This document shows, piece after piece, positions 10,213-23,127 of a stretch of 64,000 nucleotides of DNA. Each line of letters begins with the position of its first letter. The first letter of the stretch is position 1. The position numbers and the translations under genes were made by a program. A model generated the notes under the pieces. The model was not told the DNA's origin, made no database searches, and saw only the letters and a program-made list of their open reading frames with translations. The stretch comes from Colias croceus (lineage: Eukaryota > Arthropoda > Insecta > Lepidoptera > Pieridae), in assembly GCF_905220415.1 (NCBI RefSeq), contig NC_059552.1, forward strand, positions 4,479,001 through 4,543,000, written 5' to 3'.

Positions 10213-13200
10213 GCTGCAAGAAGTGCATACTTTCATCAGCGAAAAAGGGTCAGTTTTTGTTTAGCTTGTGGTGTTTGGTATAGTGTCGATAGGTTGAAAT
10301 CTTTTAATATCTCCAAGGTCAACGTGTCTAAGTTTTTCAATGCCCTGCCCCTGTTTCATGATGTCTTATAGCAGTATTATTTTCAGTGTGTTCCCGTTGG
10401 GAATAATACTGGCCTGTAACTGAAGTTCAAATGTTAATTTTAAGCCGTTTTTTTTGAAACTCAATTCGTTAAATATCCTGCAATATTAGTAATAATGATC
10501 CCGGGTTAATAGTTATGTATCACGAGATTTTATCAAAATAAGTAGTCATATTTTTAAGTAATCTTCTAAGAACATTTTTACACAGATATCTCTGTATTGC
10601 AGGTCAAAACATTTCCCAAGAGAAAGCGGGCGAGACAATCAGTGAGGACGCTGGCGCAGAGTAGCTGCCCCCAACAGGCCGCAGTATGTCAACTCTAGAC
10701 AACCATTACACACCAACAATCAACCAAACAACCAACCAACCAATCAACCAAACTCATGTAGAGACGAACCTTTGCCTATTTTCAAACCCGGGCACTTTTA
10801 AATTGCGGTTCTTTTACGTTATGTCTTCCCGATATTGCGAAGTTGTTTACATTGCGGGTACATCGTTCAATTGAAATTTGTGTTTTCAGATTTTATTTAA
10901 AAACGAGTATTGAATGTGTTCTTAAAGCATCTCGTCTCTATGAAACATATTGCATTGATAAAAAAATATATAAACGGACGTCCTTTGCGATGTTAAATTA
11001 TCGAGATCCGTTCGCTTATTGGAATCTTGTATTACGTAAGGAATAATTCTGGGAGATTATGTGGCGACGACGCAGGGCTCGCGATATGCTCGTGGTGTCG
11101 GTGGGCGCTCCACCACCGTATGCGGCGCTATACGGTGCGATGGACGCGCGACGACAGCGAAGCCGACATTTCCGACACAGGGTGTGATACTAAAACATTG
11201 TGCATTCGCGGACAAACTAATCGAGGGGTTTTTAAACGAACTAAACATCTAATCGATTAATGGTCAAGTAGAGTTGATTTCACTAGTTGCAAGTCGAAAA
11301 AATTGTTAGTAGTGTTTTGACATATTTTTCTTTGCTGAAAGTGCGTAATTCATGTCAGCTGGTAAATGTTATTAAAATAGTTAAGACGCCCGCGCCGGCC
11401 ACTAATGTGGGCGGCGTCGAGCCCCGCAATACTCAAACGGGCGGCCCAGCGCCGCGCGTGGGAGCGTTGCGGGTCTCCACCCTCATCTAGTTATCTTGTA
11501 AAAGAATGCGTTTTCTAGAAAATACACGAATAAAAAAATATGTAAACGAAAAAAAAAAATCGAAAAAATTTTACTTCGTAGATACTTTTTTTTTCTATTT
11601 TTGACGTGATGCACTTTTTACCCGTTTGATTTGTTTTATTCGCTTCGTTTTAGTGAGCCCCGCCTTTTATACCCATAATTGCACCTAGTACGTAGGCGAC
11701 GCGCTACCGCAATGTGTGCCGAACGAACGATGAGAGTGAGTGATTTTTATCCAATTCTTGCGATTGGGTGATAATCACTTGTGCGACGAAGCATTTTTGA
11801 ATTGTTGGCGCTTCCATACATTGTTGTAGTATGTACATTTATTCACTTAGAGCACTTAAGTCCCGTGTGTATTGCATGTTCGCTTGGTGGTCGCTATTAT
11901 TTTGCCCCGTCTTCCTGTTTAGAGGTTAGTTTGTGATATTTATTATAATCATGCTTGTATGGAATGTTTTGGCATATGAATCGAACTATTTATGAATAAC
12001 GCCGAAATCTTATTTAGATAGGCATCTATACATTTATTATGTTATGTGTAATATTTGAATTACTGATACTATCAGTGCCAATAAAGTTTGTTCCTCGTCT
12101 TTATTGTACACTTTCATCGTTATGAAAGTTTATTAAATGTTCTTGATAAATATAAATGTTTCCCTTTTTAGATTTTTCAAATTTTCGCTATGCGATCACT
12201 GATTGTTAAAATTTTAAATGTTAAAAACATTGATGAAATTATTAAAGACAGTAATTTGAAACTTTAGTAAATAAATAATTAACCATTTTTAGCAATCGTT
12301 TGAAATTAATGGCATTTTATTGAGAAATTATTTTATATCTATTAGTTTTGGATGTAATTTTGTTGTAAATATTTTTACTTATATTTTTTACGAAAAGTTT
12401 GGCCTTCAATTCCCTTTGAACTAGGTTATCTGTGCATTTATAGTTAGAAAATAATGGTTGTTATTATAATTACGTTAGGTTTTTATTACAGGGTCATAAT
12501 ACAGTCAACTTTGCAAACATCGTTGGCTTTCTGCGTGTTTTTCTATTAGTAAATACAGATTATTAAAATGAATACATAGTAGTAGCTCGTTGACAAGCTT
12601 GGGTATTTCATTTATCTAGGCAGACTTTTTCACCGACTTCAAAAAAAAGGAGGAGGTTATCAATTCGGCCGGTATATTTTTTTTTTATGTATGTAGACCG
12701 ATTACTCCGAGGTTTCTGAACCGATTTACGTGATTTTTTTTTTGTTCGATGCGGGATGGTGTCGAATTGGTCCCATATAAATTTTATTCGGATAGGCCCA
12801 GTAGTTTTTATTTTATGAGCATTTTTGTCTGTAGGTATTTGTGAATTTTGTGCAAGTGCAAGTTTGAAGTCGGTTGTTTTTAACGCAGTTATCACTTGTG
12901 GTAAGATTTGACTTACATAAGGCAGTAACTCCGAGACTCGCGAAGTTATTTGACGGAAGCGTTTTGAAGTTTAAAATATCGATCTCAGTAAGGAGAAAAC
13001 GACATAATAACATATTTTGTGTATTATCACTCATTATACTTTATTTATGAACTAAAATGTTGCTCATTTATTTATGCACATTTTAAACGTATTTTATTTT
13101 GAACTGGTAACACCTCCGCATTTCTTGGTGTATTTATAATCGGTGTTATCATATCAAAATACTTTTATCTAATGTTGCTAGATTAAACCTGTATTACTAC

Positions 13201-13314
13201 TAATGAGTAGACAATGTCGATGAACAAATCTCTGTTTTTATTATTATTGTATCTAAGTGTAGCAATCGTATTATTTTGTAGTTAGCTTCTTATTAGGTTA
13301 CATGTACAAATAAA
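10213..13314 (+). other. 3' UTR and downstream flank of Dsor1
   Basis: Candidate poly(A) signals AATAAA are at 11529-11534, 12080-12085 and 13309-13314; the second has the best GT-rich downstream context by eye. A possible 3'-UTR intron is suggested by a donor-like GTCAGT near 10249 and an acceptor TATTGCAG ending near 10603, which I cannot confirm. The stretch about 11057-11490 is much richer in CpG than its surroundings and holds several short overlapping ORFs on both strands. A dispersed repeat occupies 12636-12890. Where the transcript ends cannot be decided from sequence. Confidence 0.45.
12636..12890 (+). repeat. Dispersed 255-bp repeat, copy 1
   Basis: Starts near 'cttcaaaaaaaaggaggagg', contains 'ctccgaggtttctgaaccga', and ends 'aagtcggttgtttttaacgc'. 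An inverted, similar copy lies at 57086-57337. Class unknown; small ORFs covering it are not genes. Confidence 0.6.
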
Positions 13315-13375
13315 TGTTAATGGAAAGCATATTGCCTTTTATTTATTGAATTCTCTTTGTCTATTTATTCTTCTA

Positions 13376-14010
13376 CTAGCGACCCGCCCCGGCTTCGCAC
13401 GGGTGCAATGGCGGCCGGCCGGTACCGCCGCAAACGCTACGTCCCGCAATTTTTAAATCTGTAATATCTTCGAAAATATTCACTTAAATCATACGGAGTA
13501 AAGGGCCATATAGATTTATATTACATGAACAATGTATTCAAGGTATTTAATTGGTTAAGGATTAATGCTGTATTGGTTAAAATCGCTTCGGAAATTAACC
13601 ATTATTTGTAGTAAAAAGTAATGACAAAAAAAATGTTATTGTGGGTTATCCATAAGAGATAGACATCTACCATTACGGACTTTTCAGTAGACCTTTTCAA
13701 TGTGTACAATACTTAGTACATTATTTTGATAAAACTCGTAGGGTTCAGCCTGCGTTTGCAATGTAAGCGGAAAAAATGTAATTATTTACGACATCACATT
13801 AGAAACCTCAAAAATAACAGTACTTCTCCACTATTTAATATTGATGTTATTATACATATAATGATATAAACCTTCCTCTTGAATCACTCTATCTATTAAA
13901 AAAATACCGCATCAAAATCCGTTGCGTAGTTTCAAAGATTAAAAGCATACAAAAGGACATAGGGAAATAGGGACAGAGAAAGCGACTTTGTTTTATACCA
14001 TTTGACTGAC
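13376..14010 (-). mobile_element. Helitron-like element, minus strand, 5' end uncertain
   Basis: On the minus strand it ends with a GC-rich stretch (GAAGCCGGGGCGGGTCG) followed by CTAG, at 13376-13379 on the plus strand. The body extends rightward past 'gaaagcgactttgttttata' (about 13978-13997), but no clear TC start is visible. Confidence 0.4.
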
Positions 14011-14814
14011 AATCCTGCTCCAATGATATTTCTGATTTAAAAAATTTAACAATACTTATCCTACCTGGTGTGGTTCTCTTTCTGTAAATAACATTTTCAA
14101 AAGTTAAATAAATAATTAAAACTTAATTGACTTACAAAAACAAAACTATGCACAGGTACAATACTTACGTCCCATAATATTAAATTATTTAATATAACAT
14201 CATGTAAATTTATTTTTAAAAATCCAGCTCGTTTTGTTGTTATCATATGCGTTTTCAATTACTCTTCTCACCGAACTGCGCTAGCAGAAGGGTTAAATTA
14301 TTATTTCCAAGGATTACAAAATACATTTAATAACATCATTTTTATGGCTTTTATTATGTTCAATAATAAGGTTCATAGCCATTTTATGTTAATTATTTTA
14401 GAATTTAATTTTTCACAAATTTTTAATCCGTCAATATCTAGCAGAATCAATTGCTAATGACAGGTAATGTGCTACTACCTAGCTGCTAATTTATAAATTT
14501 ATTCCGACCCAGTTTTGTAAATTTTAAATGTCTGAATATTTTCATTCAAATATACAGAAAAATTCCATAATCTTTTTCATTTTTCATTAAGCTTACATCA
14601 TAAATAACATTGTTTTAAAGAAAAATATTCTTTTTCGGAACTCATTAAGAAGACATTAAAGAGCAAAGTTTAAGCCTACGTTTGTTTGGAAGATCGTTTA
14701 TAAAAGTTATGTAAAGTTGGAAATTTTTGCGACTTTAATAATAATATTTATCAGCTGTGATATTATCATATTCTCATTTTCTTATAATACTATTTTAGTA
14801 ATGTGAGTTTTTAA
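14011..14814. other. AT-rich intergenic DNA, nothing recognised
   Basis: No long ORF, repeat terminus or RNA gene was recognised on either strand. Confidence 0.5.
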
Positions 14815-14970
14815 GCTATTGCGTAGCTACTATCGTGGGCCTTGAGCGCGGGGACCGAATCGAGAAATTCCGTAACGAAAAAACCTCACGCTCCCCACTT
14901 CGACAGGCGGAGGTGTGGCTTGAAGGCATAGCATGCAATAGCTTTACCGCGGCAGTCCCCGAGTGCCACA
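14815..14970. repeat. GC-rich SINE- or ncRNA-like block
   Basis: A compact GC-rich island in AT-rich DNA contains complementary segments (ACCTCACGCTCC near 14883 and GGCGGAGGTGTGGC near 14907) able to form a stem, and ends at a T-run (GTCTTTTTT, about 14970-14978) resembling a Pol III terminator. I recognise no tRNA, 5S, U-snRNA or SRP sequence. A retroposed small RNA (SINE-like) is the likeliest reading. A 64-codon ORF through it is probably incidental. Confidence 0.4.
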
Positions 14971-15204
14971 CGTCTTTTTTCTACTTATTTCTGTCTTTTA
15001 ACATTTTGACGATTCGTTACTGCTTCTAATAATAGTTGAATAAATAAATGGTTTAATTGAGTTTTAGTTTTCATAATAACGTTACATTATCATGATATAC
15101 CTAGAATTAGGTTACGTTATATTTGAGCTTCTAGTTCAACATCTTATACAGATATAGGTCACCTTGAGGTATTTGTAGATCTCTGACATAACCTACCTTC
15201 TCCC

Positions 15205-15503
15205 TATGATATATAAAAAAGCTAGATACGTTACCCGCTCTCTATTTTGGCAAGAAAAATCTCAGCTAAGTGCCCGAGTTTCACTTAGTCACGCACCATT
15301 CAGCGTCGTGGCTGGACGTTCTTTTTATATTTTGATCGGCAGTTGTCATTACGAAGTACATGAGTGAGACATGTTTTATGTCTCGTGCGTGAGAGTGAAA
15401 GAGAGAACAACTGTATTGGTGATAATGCGTTAGTAAGTAGGTATGTATTAATTACGCTGTTTTTAGTGCAATGATGTTGGCGTATGCCGCGTCTACTAGT
15501 ATC
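15205..15503. repeat. 300-bp dispersed repeat, copy 1 (inverted pair with 52921-53221)
   Basis: Very similar to the reverse complement of 52921-53221. Shared landmarks include 'tgatatataaa', 'gatacgttacccgctctcta', 'agtttcacttagtcacgcac' and 'ggcgtatgccgcgtctacta'. There is no ORF shared by both copies. Class unknown. Confidence 0.6.
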
Positions 15504-18040
15504 AGTAGGTCATTGCCTTCTCCGCAATAAAGAAGTTTAATCATGTAGGATTTTCTAACGGAAAAGGACAAAGGTCCAATCCTTACCTATGGATAATATG
15601 GATTGATGGAATATCAGCAATTGTTTAAATACGAGGAGATTTAATATAATGTTTGCAACATGTTGCCCACTAAATACTAATTTATTACCTTAAAACTCTC
15701 GACTGGGTGAACATTTTGATGATTCTTTTTTATTTGAAAGCTAGCGCTTTCCGGTTTGTCTCATTAATTTATATTGTTTAGTTACTATAACTTATAACTA
15801 ACTTGAAGGTAAATAATTTTTTTGTTAAAAATTTATTATTAATGCCATTATTATTTTAAAACAGAAGGTGTAATTTGCAGAAGCAATAAAGAAGCTAAGG
15901 GATTTGGTCCAATTCATGGTCCATTCACTCAGAACGGTGAGTGCACTTAAAATGCTAATTCTTACCGCTGATCTCTAGAGGTTCATTCGATCTCATCCAT
16001 TATCCACGTAAAGGCCAAACCGAGGTTGTCATTGAAAAGTATTCAGCAAGTTTTAATTGCATTGTATTCAGTGTATCTGGCTTTTTTGTTTGCTTTCACA
16101 AACTCTGAATGATTTTCAGTATAATGGTTATCTTCAAAAATTTCTAAATCATGTCAATAACTGGCTTTTATTCGACAAATAGGTATCTATTGCTATGCTA
16201 TGCTATTGCCTATTTTACCTTTTTATAATAATGTCTAATTTAAAATTACCTAGGTGAATAGAAGTTTTAATGGCAGTTCACTAAGCCACTCATTCTCTGT
16301 CTCAGCAAGATTTCTACTTACAATGCGACTCTGTAAAATCATGATAACATTGCAATGCAAATACGGATCCTAACTTTGCCTAAGATTCTCTACGTTCTTT
16401 TTTTTAATTTATCAGGCTATATCCATCGATGCGCCTAGACTTTACCTTCATAACCTCGGGAAGTTTCTGACTTCTAAGAACTTACGATCAGATAAAGCTG
16501 ATTGGAAAGTCACAGGCTATAAAACGTGTCACTGATTTCATCTCATAAGTAGGTCAATCGATATTTTGTTAGCCCAACAGAAGGATCATTAAGACCCATA
16601 AGAAAGGGAGAATATGTTGGAGTAATTTAAATTTACGATGGCGGATCATTCCATTGTGCTTTTGGAGGGTCCTGAATATTAAGGTTACTTAACCTATAAA
16701 CTTTTGGGTTACAACTACTCGTTACACTTACACCTACAATCAGCATAAATTATTCTAACTGTAACGTTTCCATCAATACATCGTTATATCACAGTTATAT
16801 TGTGGTAAGTTTAGTGTATTTATAGTTATTACTATCTATACTAATAAGATCGTTTTGAAGAGATGGGCGCAGCCAAGGCAATGAGAAATGAAATGATAAG
16901 GCGTGACTGGCTGTAATATCGATGAACAGTGCCTAGCCCACAAAACATTGACACAATAACACTTTATTAGTGGTTTTGTTGTGCAATGTTAATGAAATTG
17001 TAAAAATATTTAATTTAACAGTTCTTTTTATACCTAATCATGAAATAAGTAGGTAAGTACCTATCTAGATAATAAAATAATTTACGAATAGGTAAAATAT
17101 GTTTGATACTTATTTTTACAGGTATAAAATACATACCATATACTTTCTTCGGTACCTACTATGTTTCTTTTCCTATGCCACTTTTGTGTATTTCGAACTT
17201 CGTAAATTCGATTACCTACATTTCAACCCTCTCTGGGCTAAAATATTTCTTTTGCCGACTTGAAGAAAAAAAGTTTGTATTTTTCATATAAAGCTACACA
17301 CATTTTTTATCCTAAATATGAATGTTTTCATCTAACACTATATCGTCAGAAATGTTATATATAACCAAGCAATTTTTCCCACCCGAAGGCGAATTCTCGA
17401 TGAATTTTTAATTTGATTAGGAGTACAGCGGGGCGAAAGATATTAAAGGAGATAGCGGAATATTAAAAATTCTATTACGAACCTTCCATTCTGTTTTGGC
17501 CTACGGTCAAACATATTTATTAAATTGAATTTTAACGTATTTTGGAACGCAATACCATTACTCAACTTTAATAATTCAGTGTAAGTTAGTTATGAATCTC
17601 ATTGGAATTAGATATAAATAATTCAAAAGATTATGTACCTACCCACCCCTGCTTTGTTTTAATTTGGGCTGCTGTTTATATTTAGATTATTAATACCTAG
17701 GTACATAATTCCCAATGAAGAGCAATTATGCTTAACTAAATGGCTAATTACACAATCCGACAATTTACATACGTTTAATAAACTCCTTAATATCCAGAGA
17801 ACACGTGTAATGATGATATATTATAACATTAATCACGGTGTCTCCTTCGCTGTAAGATATTGTCGTGTTCTTGCCACATGTCACTTACTCAGACATGTTA
17901 TCATCTTGAATATAAACTGCTTCTTAAACTAGTAGCCCTGGAATATGAGATCCACAACCCTAAGATCCACAACGTTAGGTTGGTAAATATAGTCTTGATA
18001 TATTGAGACTAAAACCACAAATACGAAGAACACGTAACTA
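15504..18040. other. Intergenic or intronic AT-rich DNA
   Basis: No supported gene. The 62-codon ORF at 17103-17291 is AT-rich and shows no domain, so I treat it as chance. Confidence 0.5.
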
Positions 18041-18200
18041 GTTATTTATTTATCCTTCATTGTTCTTAGATAACTTAAATATGAACTTAATCTCATTATA
18101 AATTAAAACAAATGGCGGTCTTATCGCTAAATAGCGATTTCTTCCAGACAACCGGAGTACGGAAGGAAATTGGTTAGAGGAGAGGAATAGGGCAGAGCTT
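18041..18200 (-). mobile_element. LINE 3'-end fragment, minus strand
   Basis: 'ggcggtcttatcgctaaata' followed by 'ttcttccagacaacc' resembles the 3' region of the non-LTR element at 46525-47963 ('ggcggtcttatcacttacaa...ccagacaacc'). Only a tail fragment is present, with no coding part. Confidence 0.4.
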
Positions 18201-18847
18201 AAATATAATATGTAATGTATATAATATGTAGTTAACGAATTATTGATTTGAAATTAGCGCAGAGTTACTAATTAAATTAAAAGGGCAATCAGAAATTATT
18301 TTATTGAATAGATCTAGATCTAGACGGACACCTGTCTTAATATATTTTAAATTGAAAATCTGGGATCAGAATTGGCCCCTCTTCCCCGTTTTGCTATACC
18401 ACTCCAAAATAAAGAAAGGGTTTTCTACCGAATAGGTAGATTTCTTTATTTTGGTTTGGTTTTCTTTATTCTACCGAAAGAGATAGATAGAGGGTTTTCT
18501 ACCGAATAATGTGAAAGCATAACATAAACTATGTAGTTTGTGACTTGGTGGTTATTTGTTCCGTGAGTTCGATATCAGATCTTTAACAAGGAGATACATA
18601 ACCACAAATATTTGTTAATTAAGGATCTTTGGGTTGACAGTAATTTCAAAGGCAAATAGTTGAGCTACTAAAGTTTCTAATATATTCAAGAAAATCAAGG
18701 TATATTGCTTGCCTTACTCCATTGCTTTAATTAGAAAATATTTCATTTATTTAGAAGTTCAAGGTAGGAGAGGCCAGAGGTCACAAATAAGAAAGTTTTA
18801 GCGGAAAGAGAAAACAAATAGATGTTGTAGGTATACCTATACCCAAC

Positions 18848-19041
18848 CCTACTATATAAATTAATATTAAAAATGCGAAAGTAACTCTGTCTGTCTGTCT
18901 GTTACGCTTTCCCGCTTAAACCTCTCAACCGATTTTAATGAAATTTGGCACAGACAATCAGACAGAAATTTGACCCTGAGAAAGAACATAGGCTTTTATT
19001 GCGAAATATGTACCACGGGCGAAGCCGGGGCGGACCGATAG
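18848..19041 (+). mobile_element. Degenerate non-autonomous Helitron
   Basis: Shares 'aatgcgaaagtaactctgtc' and the GGGCGAAGCCGGGGCGG terminus with the copies at 30386 and 40051. The final CTAG has decayed to GATAG, and the leading TC is not preserved. Confidence 0.55.
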
Positions 19042-19643
19042 TAAAACATAAAGTTCCAATGTTTGAGTTCTATTAGGTATATCCTATAAATCAGTTTGAA
19101 TGTTGAAATAAGGCTTCCTGAACTTACAAGGCTATTGAACTTCTAAATTTAGTCGACCCTCTAAACTTTCTGGTAACAATTACTTGAAAACCGAAAGCAC
19201 CTTTAAACTCGGTATTTAAACGGGACTACGAGGTATAAGGTAGAATTAGGAAGAGTAATCTGCCTACAAATTAAAGTTTAAAACATAGGTATTATGCAAA
19301 TGTAGCGTCCATTGGGCTGTGGCCTGTGGGCAGGCTCTAGTCCTTTAGGTATTAATCCCACATACTGGAAACGCATTTTATTTTCTATGTTTTTTTTATA
19401 AAGAACCTTACAATAATATAATTACATAATATTTAGATACCTACAAATTATAATCTACATTTACCAAGGAAAATATATAGCTGAAAAGGGTATAATCTTG
19501 CCTGTATGCTGTTGCTAATATTGTTTACTACGTCTATACCAATACTTGTATACGTAGTATATTATTATTAGTCTGTGCCAATACCGTACAAATTTCTGAA
19601 TCATTAATAGATCATTTGCATCTAACATATACCTAGTAGTACG
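19042..19643. other. AT-rich intergenic DNA, nothing recognised
   Basis: No ORF, repeat end or RNA gene identified. Confidence 0.5.
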
Positions 19644-21082
19644 AGATCCGGCTGCAGGATTAGTGCGTTCATCGGTTTTTTTGCTGAAAACCGAATTTTT
19701 ATGTATATTTATAATTAGGAGAATATATATCGACTAGGTTGCCAGTCAAAATTTGGCCGCAAGCATGTTTAATTAAAATTTTTCTAATCGATTTTTGGGA
19801 AAAAAATTCGTTCACTTGTTTTTTGAATAAAATGTAGTCTACATCACGGCAAATGATATAAAGATTCAAAAAAATCACGGTTGCCGCTTTTCACCTGGCC
19901 GCAACATCTTGGCAGCCTGGTGCAAACAGGTATGATTTCGATTCATTTTTACGTTCATAACGTACATTTATGAATCATATATCAAATTAAAGCTAATTTT
20001 TTTCTTTTTATTATCATATATGGTTGCCTAATTAAATCCGGCCGCAAATAAGGGTTGCCGGCTGTTAAAAATTATAAATATTTACGCCTATTAGTACACC
20101 GACGCATTCGCGTGCGGCAGCGAAACAACGAGAAAAAGAGAGGATCGGCTGTTAATTATATTAAATCAATATTACTTTTTAAATTTGTCATTTTGAAAAG
20201 GACGACATATTTTCTTTCACTCAACCTTAAATATTCAACATCTTTAACAGCCGGCAACCCTTATTTGCGGCCGGATTTAATTAGGCAACCATATATGATA
20301 ATAAATAGAAAAAAATTAGCTTTAATTTGATATATGATTCATAAATGTACGTTATGAACGTAAAAATGAATCGAAATTATACCTGTTTGCACCAGGCTGC
20401 CAAGATGTTGCGGCCAGGTGAAAAGCGGCAACCGTGATTTTTTAGAATCTTTATATCATTTGCCGTGATGTAGACTACATTTTATTCAAAAAACAAGTGA
20501 ACGAATTTTTTTCCCAAAAATCGATTAGAAAAATTTTAATTAAACATGCTTGCGGCCAAATTTTGACTGGCAACCTAGTCGATATATATTCTCCTAATTA
20601 TAAATATACATAAAAAGAATGCGTTGGTGTACTAATAGGCGTAAATATATATAATTTTTAACAGCCGGCAACCCTTATTTGCGGCCGGATTTAATTAGGC
20701 AACCATATATGATAATAAATAGAAAAAAATTAGCTTTAATTTGATATATGATTCATAAATGTACGTTATGAACGTAAAAATGAATCGAAATCATACCTGT
20801 CTGCACCAGGCTGCCAAGATGTTGCAGCCAGGTGAAAAGCGGCAACCGTGATTTTTTTGAATCTTTATATCATTTGCCGTGATGTAGACTACATTTTATT
20901 CAAAAAAACAAGTGAACGAATTTTTTTCCCAAAAATCGATTAGAAAAATTTTAATTAAACATGCTTGTGGCCAAATTTTGACTGGCAACCTAGTCGATAT
21001 ATATTCTCCTAATTATAAATATACATAAAAATTCGGTTTTCAGCAAAAAACCGATGAGCGCACTAATCCTGCAGCCGGATCT
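19644..21082. repeat. 1.44-kb foldback element with duplicated right arm
   Basis: The left arm (19644 to about 20120) begins AGATCCGGCTGCAGGATTAG; the outer right arm (about 20616-21082) is its reverse complement with few differences. Between them lies a second, slightly shorter right-arm copy (about 20236-20615), so the order is left arm, short spacer, partial right arm, full right arm. The repeats contain 'ccggcaacccttatttgcgg' and 'ttttgactggcaacctagtc'. No transposase and no obvious target duplication were found. The 91-codon ORF at 20055-20330 is made of arm sequence and is not a gene. Confidence 0.75.
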
Positions 21083-22913
21083 TAGACTATAGCGGTAATG
21101 TAACTTAATAAAATGAACTGTCGGCGATAACGAGGGGAAATATGGATCAAAGATATGGGTCCACAATGAGAAACGTATTAGATATGTTTCCTTTACCCAC
21201 CGTGTGATGTATTACAGGTTCAGTGAGATTTAGGGCCTATGAGATATTATTGTAACGAGGTTTAGAATACGATGGATGGGTGCAAAATTTGGCACGATAA
21301 TAGACAATTTTATACTTCAATGCATTGTTTTATAGAAGTACGTGTATTTTAAAACATACAGTTTTAAACACAACTATAAGAAAGTTCTAATCAACGCTAG
21401 AAATCATAAATTCTCATCTCACGCCGCCCTGGAAAATTTCCCTTGATAGGTACGTCCCCTGTTCATCTTTTATATCTCAATGAAAAATCATGATTAGGTT
21501 TATTGTTTCAACTTTAATTATTATTAATGCATACAGTACAAAATATCCCAAAAAGGAGCAGTTAGATCCTTCTTGGTTAGATCCAACTCCTATTTATATA
21601 TTAGGATATGGCATTTGCAACGACAAATCTTTTGTCCAATAGTATCTGGTGCCATCCGTATTCCGCACATGCGACACAAATCACTAGCATAATATAGGTA
21701 ATGACCACGGTTAATTCGATACCATTTCCAATTTATCTCAATGCCAGAGAGCTCGTAACTTATACGGGCATAATTCTACGCAAACCGCAAACATTATTGT
21801 GTCTACTGAGCAATTAGTGATATGGTCCATATACGCAATTTATTGTTAGGTAATTAATTGTAATTTCAATTCTTTGAAGGAGTAGGCAATAGGTATATAC
21901 TAGACTCCTATGTACCCGTGCTTTCAAGTCCTTAGAGCCGTTTTGGTGATACTCAATACTGAATACATAGGCACATACATACAAGAATAGGTCTTTAAAA
22001 GTGGGCAATATATTTCAAATATTAAGAAATTGAACCGAAAGTTAAACGATAAAAAGCAGTCTAAGGATATACCTACTGCATACAAATGAAATCACATAAA
22101 AAATTTGACAACCTTTTAAAAGTGAGCTATGAATAATTTTATTGATTTCTTATATTATATTATATTCAATAAGCCATATGCTATAAATACGGATAACGGA
22201 GCATAGACGAGACGATCATGAATCATGATACAGTATGAGTTCATGGTATTATGCGAACCTTTTACTATATCGATTTAAGTGAATGACATGCAAACGTCAT
22301 GCAAGCTACAGCTAAGCTGCAGGAAATTATTCACGTAGTGCAAGTCACTTCATGATCGTCTAGTGTCAGCTTTAACGCAAGAATACATTTTACAAACTTT
22401 CCTACACGGAAAATTTTATTTGATAAACAAAATGAGAAAGCATTTTCAAACGTAGCGAACAAATTGAAAATCTTAGTTTAAATGTGGAGATAGTAAGGTT
22501 ACAAAGTTACAAAAACACATTTAATAGCTGTATAAAAATATACACAAATACAATAGAATAAACGTTAGTGTCTCACTCAGTGATTTTGTTTGCACTCATA
22601 AATTATTGTCGTTACACTAGACAGTAGTCCGCCTTGTGCCTTTAATTTCCTGCCTTTCTTTCTTTTTAATTATAATAACAATTTAAGATGCCTATGTTTG
22701 TTGTAAGTAGTAACTATTTAGTAATCTGTGGTAGTAATGTGTTAGAAATGGTAATATTGGGGGTATTTGAATATTTATCAATAATAGGTCACAACTACCT
22801 AGGTACCTTAGACTAGAAAAAGGTTTTTTTGCTATCTAGAGTTATAATAAATACCTAGTGCATTTACCGAGGCACGAGGCACAGGCAGGATTCAGGTAAC
22901 TGTATAAATTTAG
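21083..22913. other. Intergenic DNA, nothing recognised
   Basis: AT-rich with no supported coding exon, RNA gene or transposon terminus. Confidence 0.5.
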
Positions 22914-23113
22914 TGTAGCTGTGTGTAGGGAGATGAAATTAAAGATAGCGGCCAATTAAATTTTATATTTCTTCTAAATTACACAAAAATATACTATTTA
23001 TATTCACTAACTACAAAACGTGGGTCGGTGGCGCGAGCTATGGGACAACTGAGGGGCGACGCTATGTGACTGTGCGACGCGGCCGAAAATCCTGCGTCAG
23101 CACAGCACCTACA
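22914..23113 (-). repeat. 3' LTR of gypsy element
   Basis: 200 bp, with TGTAG...CTACA inverted ends, identical by eye to 28374-28573. For the minus-strand element this is the downstream LTR. Confidence 0.93.
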
Positions 23114-23127
23114 ATATTCCCCCCTTT
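23114..23127 (-). other. Polypurine tract of gypsy element
   Basis: On the minus strand AAAAGGGGGGAATAT abuts the start of the 3' LTR, the expected place and composition for plus-strand DNA priming. Confidence 0.75.

Noticed and set aside
10706..10750. AACC-rich repeat after the MEK stop considered as a coding or telomere-like repeat
   Set aside because: It is a short irregular AACCA run in the UTR, not the insect telomere motif.
11057..11260. Several overlapping 60-77-codon ORFs on both strands
   Set aside because: They overlap one another in a CpG-rich UTR stretch and none shows a domain or splice support; kept only as a finding, not as genes.
14815..14970. Known tRNA, 5S, U-snRNA or SRP RNA gene
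   Set aside because: None of the diagnostic sequences or box elements that I know is present.
20055..20330. 91-codon ORF
   Set aside because: It crosses from the left to the inner right arm of a foldback repeat, so it is repeat-derived.
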